DNA from: Rhizobium hidalgonense | Lineage (GTDB): Bacteria > Pseudomonadota > Alphaproteobacteria > Rhizobiales > Rhizobiaceae | Reading direction: 5' to 3' | Assembly (NCBI RefSeq): GCF_002914525.1 | Contig: NZ_LODW01000070.1 | Coordinates: forward strand, 275,196 to 339,195 | Length of the DNA: 64,000 bases | In this document: in pieces, positions 50,373 to 59,455 of the stretch | Layout of the letters: each line of letters opens with the position of its first letter | How positions within the stretch are numbered: position 1 is the first letter of the stretch | The notes under the pieces: model-generated | What the model was told of the DNA's origin: nothing | The model's input: only the letters and a program-made list of their open reading frames with translations | Database searches by the model: none | Position numbers and translations under genes: made by a program

Positions 50373-51418
50373 CCTACATGTTCTCCATCTCTGAGGTTTT
50401 TGGTGCCGGGTCCGCAAGGCCCGGATGATTGGCGGACGATCAGCTGCATGGCGACACGGTCGACATCCGCGGTAACGAGCATGCCCTCCCAGGTGCTGCT
50501 TGTTTTTATGGCATCCGTCAGTGCCGACACGGCAATCTCGGCAATCCTATCCATGTCCATCCGCACGGTTGTCAGCGACGGCGTCACGACAGGCGACCAG
50601 ATGAGGTCGTCGAAGCCGGTGACGCTGACATCGGCGGGAATGTTGACGCCGGCTTGCTGCAACTCCGTCAGCGCTCGCAGGGCCTGCAGGTCGGACAGGG
50701 CTGCGAAGGCGGTGAAGCCCTGCCTGACTTTTTCGGCAAGGCCAAGCGAGCAGCCGCTGCCGCGATCCTGCTCGAGTCTGTCGATCCACAACGTGTCCGC
50801 ATGCATGTCCGGGCGCATGCCGGAGCGGATGCCATCGGCGCGGTCGTTCTGGACGCTGGATTCCTGATTGTTGCCGATGATGAGGATGCGGCGATGGCCG
50901 AGGCCGGCAAGATGGCCGGCGATTTCGCAGCCGCCTTGCCAATGGTCGGCAGCAACGGTGTTGCCTGAAGTCGATGGGGTATCGATGACGGCGACGGGGC
51001 AGGCAGCGGAAGAGATGCGGGTGGCGCGGCGGGGAATGACGACCATACCGTCGACGCCGCGCTCGACCAGCCGATTGATTGCCTCGGTCTGTGCGGTGAC
51101 ATCGCCCCGGGAATCGGCGATCAGCACACCGTAGCCCGCGGTGGAGGCGGCAAATTCGATCGCCTGGGCGATCTTCGGAAACAGCGGATTGGCGATATCG
51201 GGCAGGACCAGGCCGAGAACGCCGCTGCGTCCGGTGCGCAACGCCCGGCCGGCCTGGCTCGGGATATAGCCAAGTTCGGCTGCATGCTCGCGGATTTTTT
51301 CGATCAACTGGCCGGAGACCCGGCCCTTGCCGGAAAGCGCATTGGAGACGGTGGCGACAGAGACGCCGAGTGACGTCGCTATCCTGCTGAGGTTTGGTCC
51401 CGGGCGCGATTGAGCCAT
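50369..51418 (-). CDS. LacI-family regulator
   Basis: 349 aa. N-terminal LacI HTH (NLSRIATSLGVSVATVSNALSGKGRVSG, residues about 9-36), hinge helix with PSQAGRALRTGRSG, and a type I periplasmic-like effector domain (LGLVLPDIANPLFPKIAQAIE). It is the first gene of the operon that also encodes the ABC transporter and nucleoside-cleaving enzymes, and overlaps the binding-protein start by 4 bp, so it probably controls its own operon. The effector is likely a purine or nucleoside, inferred from context. A matching operator palindrome lies 14 bp before the ATG. Confidence 0.93.
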   Translation of the reverse strand: MAQSRPGPNLSRIATSLGVSVATVSNALSGKGRVSGQLIEKIREHAAELGYIPSQAGRALRTGRSGVLGLVLPDIANPLFPKIAQAIEFAASTAGYGVLIADSRGDVTAQTEAINRLVERGVDGMVVIPRRATRISSAACPVAVIDTPSTSGNTVAADHWQGGCEIAGHLAGLGHRRILIIGNNQESSVQNDRADGIRSGMRPDMHADTLWIDRLEQDRGSGCSLGLAEKVRQGFTAFAALSDLQALRALTELQQAGVNIPADVSVTGFDDLIWSPVVTPSLTTVRMDMDRIAEIAVSALTDAIKTSSTWEGMLVTADVDRVAMQLIVRQSSGPCGPGTKNLRDGEHVG

Positions 51419-51432
51419 GATCTAAAGCGTTC

Positions 51433-51450
51433 TGGTTAATCGTTTAATCA
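51433..51450. promoter_or_regulatory. Candidate LacI-type operator
   Basis: TGGTTAATCGTTTAATCA is palindromic at 14 of 18 positions with the central CG typical of LacI-family sites. It lies 14 bp upstream of the regulator start codon, and a bound repressor would block the operon. Confidence 0.6.
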
Positions 51451-51537
51451 GAGCTTTACCTCAGCTTTTTTTGCTTGTCGAATCCAAACTCACCTTATGC
51501 CCAATTATCCGCGAAGCGAATTCGTCAGATATGAAAA

Positions 51538-51562
51538 AACCCCGCGAGGCGATCGCGGGGTT
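51538..51562 (-). terminator. Terminator of the efflux pump genes
   Basis: AACCCCGCG and CGCGGGGTT form a hairpin with A-run on the plus-strand left side (T-run on the minus strand). It lies 27 bp behind the outer-membrane factor gene. Confidence 0.85.
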
Positions 51563-51589
51563 CCGAATTTCCGACAGGCAGACCGCCAA

Positions 51590-53032
51590 TCAGCTCTTGG
51601 CCGGCTTCGCCGTCGGCACCGGCTTCACCGGTGCCGTGGTCTTGCCGCCGGGTGCATAGCCGCCGCCGACTGCAATATTCAGCGAGACGTAGTCCTTGGC
51701 CATCTGCTGGACGGACTGGGCAAGGCTTGCCTGAGCCAGCGAAACCTGACGCTGCGCGTCGAGAACGTCGAGCAGCGAAGAGGCGCCATCCTTGTAGGAT
51801 GCGGTGGAAAGTTCGAGCGTTTCCTGGGTTGTCTTGACCTGGGCCTGAAGTGCGGCGACCGTGCGGGCGTCGCGCCGGACAGCCGCAAGCGCGTTTTCGA
51901 CCTGTTCGACCGCGGTCAGCACCGTCGACTTCCAGTTGAGGTAGGCCGTGGCGGCATCGGACTGCGCCGACTTGACGTTGGCGCGCAGGCGGCCACCGTC
52001 GAAGATCGGCAGGTTGAGGGTGGGGCCGAAGGACCAAGGCGTCAGGCCGCCATGGATACCACGCTGGTTGATGTAGGACGGTGAGATCGAACCGCTGAGC
52101 GAGATGCTCGGATAGAGTTGCGCCTGGGCGACGCCGATATTGGCGGTTGCGGCAGCGAGATCACGTTCCGCCACACGAATGTCGGGACGATTGCGGATCA
52201 GGTCCGCCGGGATGCCGGAGGTGATGCCGCCGCGGAATACCGGCTGACCGTAGCCCTTCAGCAGTTCATCGACGAGGGCCGAGGCCGGCAGGCCGAGCAG
52301 TGTAGCGATGTGATGAGCTGATATGCGGATGTTGGTTTCGAGGCCGGGAATTTCGGCGAGCGTCGACTGCACCAGGCCTTCGGCCTGAACAACGTCGAGA
52401 CGCGAAGCGGCACCAGCTTCGAGCTGGAACTTGGTCAGTTCGTAGGTTTCCTGGCGGGACTTCAGGTTAGCCTTCGAAAGAGACAGGCGCTGCTGGTAGT
52501 AGCGAACGTCGATATAGCTCGAGACGAGATCCTGGATCAGCGTCAGCCTGGCAACATCGGCCGATGAGTAAGCGGAATCGAGCGAGGCGAGAGCGCTTTC
52601 GGTGCTGCGCTTGTAGAGGCCGAAGAGATCGAGCAGCCAGCTCAACTGAACGTCGCCGGCGCTGGTATTGCGCGTGTCGAACTGCGTGCGCAGTTCGCCC
52701 CTCTGGCCGCTCACCGTGTGCGAGCCGCCGACGGTGAGGTTCGGCAGGGCGCCGGCTCCGGCGGTGGTGACGGCGGCGGAGGCCGCATTGATGCGTTCGA
52801 TCGCCTGCTGGACTGTCAGGTTCTGCTCGAGGCCGGCGTTGACGTAGCCGTTCAGTCTCGAATCGTTGAAGGCGGTCCACCAGGCTGCGGTAGCAACATC
52901 ACCATCACTCTTCGTTCCGCCTTCTCCGAATTTGGCGGGCAGCGGCATTTCAGGAGGAACATGATCCGGGCCAACAACGCAGCCCGACAGTAATAACAAT
53001 AATGCCGGGGTGGCAAAACGAAGAGATACCAT
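51590..53032 (-). CDS. NodT-family outer-membrane efflux lipoprotein
   Basis: 480 aa, TolC-like outer-membrane factor. Lipobox LLSGC with Cys at residue 18 after a hydrophobic stretch. The coiled helical repeats and typical motifs AWWTAFND, LIRNRPDIRVAERDLAAATANIGVAQAQLYPSISL and FDGGRLRANV are present. The C-terminus is rich in Pro/Lys. It is on the same strand as the RND pump and fusion protein, 150 bp behind the RND gene, and ends at a terminator, so the three form an efflux unit. Confidence 0.92.
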   Translation of the reverse strand: MVSLRFATPALLLLLSGCVVGPDHVPPEMPLPAKFGEGGTKSDGDVATAAWWTAFNDSRLNGYVNAGLEQNLTVQQAIERINAASAAVTTAGAGALPNLTVGGSHTVSGQRGELRTQFDTRNTSAGDVQLSWLLDLFGLYKRSTESALASLDSAYSSADVARLTLIQDLVSSYIDVRYYQQRLSLSKANLKSRQETYELTKFQLEAGAASRLDVVQAEGLVQSTLAEIPGLETNIRISAHHIATLLGLPASALVDELLKGYGQPVFRGGITSGIPADLIRNRPDIRVAERDLAAATANIGVAQAQLYPSISLSGSISPSYINQRGIHGGLTPWSFGPTLNLPIFDGGRLRANVKSAQSDAATAYLNWKSTVLTAVEQVENALAAVRRDARTVAALQAQVKTTQETLELSTASYKDGASSLLDVLDAQRQVSLAQASLAQSVQQMAKDYVSLNIAVGGGYAPGGKTTAPVKPVPTAKPAKS

Positions 53033-53182
53033 TCATTTCATCCTGTACTCGAGCAAGTCAATTCTTGTCCGAAGCTTCATGCTTCATTAACGCGGCCGCG
53101 CCTCGTTCTGCCAAAAACACACACACCGAAGCAGTCGGGCGCAATGTAGCAACGAGAACAGCATTATCACAGTGCATTTTTA

Positions 53183-56100
53183 TCACAGTCCTGCCGCATT
53201 TTTGCTGCGTGTGGCAAAGATGCGTCGAATGACGACGAAGAATGACGGAACGAAGAAGATTCCGAGCATTGTCGCCGCCAGCATGCCGCCGAGGACGCCG
53301 ATGCCGATGGCGTTCTGTGCCGCCGAGCCCGCGCCTGTCGCGATCGCCAGCGGCACGACGCCGAGAATGAAGGCAAGCGAGGTCATGATGATCGGCCGCA
53401 GGCGCAATCTCGCCGCCTCCAGCGTCGCTTCGTAGAGGCCCATGCCGTTTTCCATGCGGTCCTTGGCGAATTCGACGATCAGGATCGCGTTTTTTGCCGC
53501 CAACCCGATGGTGGTGAGCAAGCCGACCTTGAAATAAACGTCGTTCGCCTGGCCGAAAAGTGTGGCGGCCGTCAGCGCTCCGAGAATGCCGACCGGCACC
53601 GCCATGATCACCGAGAAGGGGATCGACCAGCTTTCGTAAAGTGCCGCCAGGCAGAGGAAGACCACAAGAACCGAGATCGCATAGAGCATCGGCGCCTGCG
53701 AACCGGAAAGGCGCTCCTGATAGGAGATGCCTTGCCAGGCGACCGTATAACCGCCGCCGAGCTGTTCGGTCAGGGCTTCCATTTCGTTCATCGCGTCGCC
53801 GGAGGAAACGCCGGGTGCAGACGCACCGTCGAGCGGAATGGCGCTGACGGCGTTGAAGCGGGCAAGCGAGGGCGCACCCTTCACCCATTCCGTCTTGGTA
53901 AAGGCAGAGAACGGCACCATTTCACCGGCAGTGTTGCGGGCGTACCAATGGTCGAGATCATCCGGCTGCATGCGGAAGGGCGCATCGCCCTGGACATAGA
54001 CGGGCTTGATCTCGCCGTTCAACGTGAAGTCGTTGACGTCGCGGCCGGTGAAGATGATCGACAGCATCGAATTGACCGAGGCGATGTCGACGCCCATGGC
54101 GCCGATCTTCTCCTGATCGAGCACGATGCGCATCTGTGGCTCGACTTCCTTGCTGCTACTGCGCAGCGCCACGATCTTGCCCGAGGTGTTGCCCATCTGG
54201 ATCAGCCGCTTGGAGGCGGCCGTCAGCGCGTCGTTGCCGTGGCCGCCGGTATCGACGAGATACATGGAGAAGCCGCTCGATACACCGAGACCCTGGATCG
54301 CCGGGGGCAGGAGCGCGAAGACCTGCGCCTCGCGGATGGCAAAGAAGCTGCGCAGCGCGCGGTTGACGACCGACTGAGCGCTTAGATTAGGATCGGTGCG
54401 CTTGGAGAAATCCTTGAGCTTGGTGAAGACGATGGCGCTGTTCTGGCCGGAGCCGTTGAAGCCGAAGCCCAACGCACCGAAGACGGACTCGACCGCATCC
54501 TTCTCGTTCTCACGGTAGTAGTTTTCGACCTTCTCGACGACAGCCTGGGTCTGCTGTGTGGTCGAACCCGGCGGCGTGGTGACGATGGTCAGCAGCACGC
54601 CCTGGTCTTCCTGCGGCAGGAAGGAGCTCGGCAGGCGAGTGAAGAGATAGGCGCAGCCGGCGCCGACAAGCAGGAAGACCAGCATGACGCGGATCGGCCG
54701 CTTCAGGAGATAGCCGATGGTCCTGACATAACCATTGGTCGAGCGCGTGAAAATGCGGTTGAACCAGTCGCCGACACGGTGTCTTCTGTGCTCGCCGACC
54801 GGCTTCAGCATCGTGGCGCAAAGGGCGGGCGTCAGCACGAGGGCGACGAGGGCCGACAGCAGCATGGCCGAGACGATGGTGATCGAGAACTGCCGATAGA
54901 TGATGCCTGTGGAGCCGCCGAAGAAGGCCATCGGGATAAAGACGGCGGTGAGAACGAGCGCGATGCCGACAATGGCGCCGGTGATCTCGCCCATCGATTT
55001 TTCCGTCGCCTCCAGCCGCGACAGCTTCTCCTCAGACATGATGCGTTCGACGTTTTCGACCACGACGATCGCGTCGTCGACGAGAAGGCCGATCGCCAGC
55101 ACCATGGCAAACATCGTCAAGGTATTGATCGAGTAGCCGGTGACCGCCAGCACCCCGAAGGTGCCGAGCAGCACGACGGGAACGGCAATCGTCGGGATCA
55201 GCGTTGCCCGCAGGTTCTGCAGGAACACGAGCAATACGACAAAGACGAGCACGATCGCTTCGATCAGCGTGTGCACGACCTTCTCGATCGACAGTTCCAC
55301 GAAGGGCGTCGTGTCGTAGGGATAGGTGATCTCCACGCCTGCCGGCAGGCCACGGCCGATGACCTCGAGGGCGGATCGGACGCGGGCAGCGGTATCGATG
55401 GCATTGGCGCCGATCGCCAGATTGACGGCAAAACCGGTCGACGGCTGGCCATTATACCGCGAACCGCCGCCGTAGCTTTCCTGACCGATCTCGATGCGCG
55501 AGACGTCGCTCAGGCGCACCGTCGCGCCGTCCTTTTCGACCTTCAGGATGATGTGCTCGAAATCGGCGACGGTGGTCAGCTGGCTTTGGGCGGTGATGGT
55601 GACGTTGAGCTGCTGGCCGGGGGTCGCCGGCTGGGCGCCGAGCGAACCGACGGAGACCTGGGTGTTCTGCGCCTGGATGGCCGACGTGACGTCGCTCGGC
55701 GTCAACTGGTATTTCAACAGCTTGAACGGATCGAGCCAGACGCGCATGGCGTAACCCGAACCGAAGACGTTGATGCTGCCGACGCCTTCCAGGCGCTGGA
55801 TCTGATCCTCGATCGACGTCGACATGATGTTGCCGAGGTCGACCGAGTTGCGCTTGCCGTCGGTCGACACAAGCGAGCCGACGAGAAGAATGCTCGAAGT
55901 CGAGCGGGTGACGCTGATGCCGGCATCGATGACGTCGCCCGGGAGCTGCGACTGAACCAGCTGCAGCTTGTTCTGCACCTGCACCTGGGCGATGTCAGGG
56001 TCGGCGCTCGTTCCGAAGGTGAGCTGGATGCTGGCCGAACCGGTCGACGAGGTCGAGGTCATGTAGGTCAGATCGTCGAGGCCGGTCATGCCATCCTCGA

Positions 56101-56293
56101 TGATCGTCGTCACCGATTTCTCGACGGTCTCGGCGCTGGCGCCCCGATAGGTGGCATTGATGCGGACCGTCGTCGGGGCGATGTCGGGATATTGCGAGAT
56201 CGACAGCGTGAAGATCGCCAGCAGGCCGGCGAGCATGATGGTGATCGCAATGACCCAGGCGAAAATCGGACGTCGGATGAAAAACTTGGCCAT
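53183..56293 (-). CDS. RND multidrug efflux pump
   Basis: 1036 aa, of the AcrB/MexB size, with twelve expected transmembrane helices. The proton-relay pair Asp-Asp is present in GLLVDDAIVVVENVER (about residue 406), and segments FFIRRPIFAWVIAI (start), YPDIAPTTVRINATYRGA, FGGSTGIIYRQFS and the C-terminal RDRMENGMGLYEAT-like stretch are typical. Exports hydrophobic compounds with the fusion protein encoded upstream and the outer-membrane factor encoded downstream. ATG at 56291-56293. Confidence 0.94.
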   Translation of the reverse strand: MAKFFIRRPIFAWVIAITIMLAGLLAIFTLSISQYPDIAPTTVRINATYRGASAETVEKSVTTIIEDGMTGLDDLTYMTSTSSTGSASIQLTFGTSADPDIAQVQVQNKLQLVQSQLPGDVIDAGISVTRSTSSILLVGSLVSTDGKRNSVDLGNIMSTSIEDQIQRLEGVGSINVFGSGYAMRVWLDPFKLLKYQLTPSDVTSAIQAQNTQVSVGSLGAQPATPGQQLNVTITAQSQLTTVADFEHIILKVEKDGATVRLSDVSRIEIGQESYGGGSRYNGQPSTGFAVNLAIGANAIDTAARVRSALEVIGRGLPAGVEITYPYDTTPFVELSIEKVVHTLIEAIVLVFVVLLVFLQNLRATLIPTIAVPVVLLGTFGVLAVTGYSINTLTMFAMVLAIGLLVDDAIVVVENVERIMSEEKLSRLEATEKSMGEITGAIVGIALVLTAVFIPMAFFGGSTGIIYRQFSITIVSAMLLSALVALVLTPALCATMLKPVGEHRRHRVGDWFNRIFTRSTNGYVRTIGYLLKRPIRVMLVFLLVGAGCAYLFTRLPSSFLPQEDQGVLLTIVTTPPGSTTQQTQAVVEKVENYYRENEKDAVESVFGALGFGFNGSGQNSAIVFTKLKDFSKRTDPNLSAQSVVNRALRSFFAIREAQVFALLPPAIQGLGVSSGFSMYLVDTGGHGNDALTAASKRLIQMGNTSGKIVALRSSSKEVEPQMRIVLDQEKIGAMGVDIASVNSMLSIIFTGRDVNDFTLNGEIKPVYVQGDAPFRMQPDDLDHWYARNTAGEMVPFSAFTKTEWVKGAPSLARFNAVSAIPLDGASAPGVSSGDAMNEMEALTEQLGGGYTVAWQGISYQERLSGSQAPMLYAISVLVVFLCLAALYESWSIPFSVIMAVPVGILGALTAATLFGQANDVYFKVGLLTTIGLAAKNAILIVEFAKDRMENGMGLYEATLEAARLRLRPIIMTSLAFILGVVPLAIATGAGSAAQNAIGIGVLGGMLAATMLGIFFVPSFFVVIRRIFATRSKNAAGL

Positions 56294-56341
56294 CGGTTGT
56301 TCCTGTGCGGCTGAGACGGTGACGATGCCGGGCTGCAGCGA

Positions 56342-57553
56342 CTATTTCGCTGCGGGCTTCTGCGTATCACCGGCCAAGGGCTGCTCGGCAGCCACGACCA
56401 CGCCGTTGTCGTTGATCTTCATCGGGACCGGCTTCACCGGCATGCCTGCCGTGATCGACTGCAGGCCGCTGACGATCAGCTGATCGCCATCCTTGATGCC
56501 TTCGGTCACCAGCCAGGAATTGTTGGAAGGCGAGCTGTTTTCGAAGGCGCGGGTTTCGACCTTGCCGTCGGCGGAAACAAACTGCGCCGTCAGCCGGCCA
56601 TTGGCATCGCGGCTCGTTGCCAGCTGCGGAAGCGCATAACCGGCCTCGGCGCCGAGCTCGACGGTTGCCCGGACATACATGCCGGGCAGAACGATGCGAT
56701 CGGGATTAGGAAAGAGCACGCGGATGATGAAGGTGCCTGTGGTCTCGCTGACCACCTGCTTCGACATGTCGAGCTTGCCCTGCTGGTTATATTCCTTGCC
56801 GTCTTCGAGGATCAGGTGGAAGGCGACTTTGTCTGCGCCCTTGATGTCGCCGGCCGCCATCGCATCGCGCAGCTTCAGGAGGTTGGTGCTCGATTCCGTC
56901 AGCGAGATATAGATCGGATCGAGCTGGCGGATTGTCGTCAGCGCCGTCGTCTGGTTGGCGGAGACGACGTTGCCGACATTATAGGCCGTCTGGTCGATGA
57001 CGCCGTCGAAGGGGGCGACGATCCTGGTGTGGTCGAGATCGATCTGCGCGGCGGAAAGTGCGGCCTTTGCCGACTCCACTTCGGCCTTGGCCTGGAGCAG
57101 CGTCGTCTTGGCGGTTTCGAATTCGATCTGGGTGGCGCCGCTGCCGACAAGGCGCTGGTAGCGGTCGAGATTGCTTTCGGCGCTTGGCACGCTGGCTTGC
57201 GCCTTGGAGATTGCCGCCTTGGCCTGCTCGACAGCGGCGATATAGGGGGCATCTTCGATCTGGTAAAGAAGGTCGCCCTTCTTGATCTCGCCGCCTTCCT
57301 TAAAGGCGATCTCGCGGATGAGGCCGCTTACCTGCGGCCGGATATCGGCCGTCTGGAAGGTCTCGGCACGCCCGGGAAGGATCGTCGTGATCGGGAACGT
57401 GCCTTTCGTCATCGTGACCGCGCCGACCGGCGAGGCCTGCTCTGCGGCACCTGCGCCTGCGTTGCCGGCGGGTTTGCCGGCATTGTCGCTGCAGCCGGCG
57501 AGCAACGTGCCGAACGCCAGAGCCGAGGAGATGAGGAGGGCGCGCCGTATCAT
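56342..57553 (-). CDS. RND membrane fusion lipoprotein
   Basis: 403 aa from the ATG at 57551-57553. Lipobox LLAGC (Cys about residue 20), lipoyl-like segment (TADIRPQVSGLIREIAFKEGGEIKKGDLLYQIED), a coiled-coil hairpin (VEQAKAAISKAQASVPSAESNLDRYQRLVG ...) and beta-barrel domain with VLPGMYVRATVEL. Links the RND pump to the outer-membrane factor. The eight residues before M9 in the longer frame are not needed. It ends 48 bp before the pump gene. Confidence 0.93.
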   Translation of the reverse strand: MIRRALLISSALAFGTLLAGCSDNAGKPAGNAGAGAAEQASPVGAVTMTKGTFPITTILPGRAETFQTADIRPQVSGLIREIAFKEGGEIKKGDLLYQIEDAPYIAAVEQAKAAISKAQASVPSAESNLDRYQRLVGSGATQIEFETAKTTLLQAKAEVESAKAALSAAQIDLDHTRIVAPFDGVIDQTAYNVGNVVSANQTTALTTIRQLDPIYISLTESSTNLLKLRDAMAAGDIKGADKVAFHLILEDGKEYNQQGKLDMSKQVVSETTGTFIIRVLFPNPDRIVLPGMYVRATVELGAEAGYALPQLATSRDANGRLTAQFVSADGKVETRAFENSSPSNNSWLVTEGIKDGDQLIVSGLQSITAGMPVKPVPMKINDNGVVVAAEQPLAGDTQKPAAK

Positions 57554-57706
57554 TCTGAATTCCCTGTGCGATGGCAATTGCCGTTCGATCCACGGGCTCG
57601 TCTCAGCCGAGCGCAGGCTTATATAAGCGTCAGGATTGATTTGGCTTCAAATGCCATCCGGATTTAACAAATGCTTTGCGAAGTGACGTAAGTCAGCAAC
57701 CGTCAC
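57554..57706. promoter_or_regulatory. Control region of the efflux unit
   Basis: Upstream region of the fusion-protein gene and 3' flank of the TetR gene. AAGTGACG (57681-57688) and CGTCACTT (57701-57708) form a perfect 8-bp inverted repeat that overlaps the TetR stop codon; inside it TGAC-GTAA-GTCA is also palindromic. It is a candidate TetR-family operator. Confidence 0.55.
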
Positions 57707-58309
57707 TTAGCAAGAGTTATTTTGCAATGCGGCATCGACGAAGCCGACGATGTCCTCGGCACGGTGGACGAGGGTTTCCTTATCGTCGCGGGCAATCAGG
57801 ATCGGATGCAATACGCAGGTCAGCACGTCTGCGACGGTGCGTGCCGCGCTCTCGGGATCGCAGCAATGATACCGTCCCTCCACTATCCCCTGGCGGATGA
57901 TTTCGCCGAGCTTCTGTTCTATCCGGGCGCGATAGCGGTTGCCGGCCTCGAGTTTGGCCTCGATCGTCGAAAGCACCATTTCGAAGATGTAAGGGTTCTT
58001 CTGGATGTCCTGCAGATGGCCCTCCAGCAGGCGCAGGACAAAGCGGAGCAATTGCTCCTTCGGCGGCAGGTCCTGCTCGAAGGCGGCGAAACGCTCGGTG
58101 GCATGGTCGAGATGGCGTCCGGCGATCGCATCGACCAGCGCGACCTTGGAACGGAAATGCTTGAAGACATTGGCGGGCGACATATGCAATGCGCCTGATA
58201 TATCGGCGATCGACACCGCGACGTAGCCACGGTCGCGAAACAGCGTCTCAGCCATGGAGAGAATGTCCTCCCGCGTTTCCTCGGCCTTGCGTCGCGGCCT
58301 TCTCGTCAT
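57707..58309 (-). CDS. TetR-family regulator of the efflux pump
   Basis: 200 aa from the ATG at 58307-58309. N-terminal TetR HTH (REDILSMAETLFRDRGYVAVSIADISGALHMSPANVFKHFRSK, given in part; residues about 13-54) followed by an all-helical ligand domain with YHCCDPESAARTVADVLTC. It is tandem to, and upstream of, the fusion protein gene on the same strand. It probably represses the pump by binding the palindromes in 57681-57708, as inferred from position. GGGGGA precedes the ATG. Confidence 0.9.
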   Translation of the reverse strand: MTRRPRRKAEETREDILSMAETLFRDRGYVAVSIADISGALHMSPANVFKHFRSKVALVDAIAGRHLDHATERFAAFEQDLPPKEQLLRFVLRLLEGHLQDIQKNPYIFEMVLSTIEAKLEAGNRYRARIEQKLGEIIRQGIVEGRYHCCDPESAARTVADVLTCVLHPILIARDDKETLVHRAEDIVGFVDAALQNNSC

Positions 58310-58412
58310 CCGTCCCCCGTCGGGCCGAGCCCGATACCCCTTGCTAATGCTAGCGCGTTTGGGCGAAAATCCGCAAGCCGATGCTTGGCCTGTCGGCTTG
58401 CCCGTCATCTCT

Positions 58413-59351
58413 TCAGGGGAAATAGGGGGCGAGGTTGTTTCGGACACGGGCAAGCGGCGTCTCATCGCTGTCGTCGGGGACAAAACGCTCGCCGGTGATG
58501 GCCTCGTAAGCCTTGATATAGACGGCCGAGGTCTGCTCGATCAGTTCGACGGGGATTTCGGGGATCTCATCCTTATAGGGATCGCAGCGCTCGGCCACCC
58601 ATGCGCGGACAAAATCCTTGTCGAAACTTTCCGGGCGTTTCCCGGCGGCAAAACTCGCCGGATAGCTTTCGGCAAGCCAGTAGCGGCTGCTGTCGGGCGT
58701 ATGAATCTCGTCGGCGAGGATGATGTTGCCGTCGCCGTCGGTGCCGAATTCATATTTGGTGTCGACGAGGATCAGGCCGCGTCTGGCCGCCATCTCCTGG
58801 CCGCGTGCAAAGAGGGCGAGCGCATATCCCGACAGGGTCTCCCACTGCTGCCTGGTCAGAAGGCCGCGGGTGACGATTTCCTCAGGCGTCAGCGGTTCGT
58901 CATGGCCGCCGTCGAATTCCTTGCTGGTCGGGGTGATGACGGGTTCGGGCAAGATCTGGTTGTCGCGCATGCCGTCAGGCAGGCGCATGCCGTACATCTC
59001 GCGCTCACCCTTCTTATAGAGTGTCAGGATCGAGGTGCCGGTGGTGCCGGCAAGATAACCGCGCACGACGATCTCGACCGGCAGGATATCGAGCCGCTTG
59101 CCGATGACGACATTGGCATCCGGATAATCGAGAACGTGGTTGGGGCAGATGTCCTTCGTCGCCTCGAACCAGTAGCGCGCCGTCTGCGTCAGCACCTGGC
59201 CCTTATAGGGAATGCAGGTGAGGATGCGGTCGAAAGCGCTCAGCCGGTCGGTGCTGATGATAATCCGGCGTCCGTCCGGAAGGTCGTAATTCTCGCGCAC
59301 CTTACCGCGATAATAGTTCGGCAGTTCCGGAAAATGGGCTTCGGAGAGGAT
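58413..59351 (-). CDS. purC: SAICAR synthetase (PurC)
   Basis: 312 aa from a GTG at 59349-59351. Purine biosynthesis: CAIR + Asp + ATP to SAICAR. The family motifs NYYRGKVRENYDLPDGRRIIISTDRLSAFDRIL (N-terminal), VVRGYLAGTTGTS and GLILVDTKYEFG (Asp/metal-binding) are intact. The start is uncertain: the GTG gives the typical N-terminus VRILSEAHFPELP and AGGA lies 12 bases upstream; an ATG at 59405 would add 18 residues. Purine pathway purC genes of this size occur in rhizobia. Confidence 0.9.
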   Translation of the reverse strand: MLSEAHFPELPNYYRGKVRENYDLPDGRRIIISTDRLSAFDRILTCIPYKGQVLTQTARYWFEATKDICPNHVLDYPDANVVIGKRLDILPVEIVVRGYLAGTTGTSILTLYKKGEREMYGMRLPDGMRDNQILPEPVITPTSKEFDGGHDEPLTPEEIVTRGLLTRQQWETLSGYALALFARGQEMAARRGLILVDTKYEFGTDGDGNIILADEIHTPDSSRYWLAESYPASFAAGKRPESFDKDFVRAWVAERCDPYKDEIPEIPVELIEQTSAVYIKAYEAITGERFVPDDSDETPLARVRNNLAPYFP

Positions 59352-59455
59352 TCGCACGGCGCTCGACTGTCCTTGTGATTGGGTGAAGGCTTCCTGTCTT
59401 TTCATTACCGGGAAGTCAAGGCGACCCCCAAAGTATGGCATCACAGAGTATCGCA

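Noticed and set aside
51433..51450. An att site or mobile element next to the LacI gene
   Set aside because: The palindrome has the size and symmetry of a LacI operator and there is no integrase or direct repeat nearby.
54779..56314. 511-codon plus-strand frame opposite the RND pump gene
   Set aside because: It is rich in Arg, Asp and Gly, typical of an antisense frame, and the opposite strand has a full RND pump.
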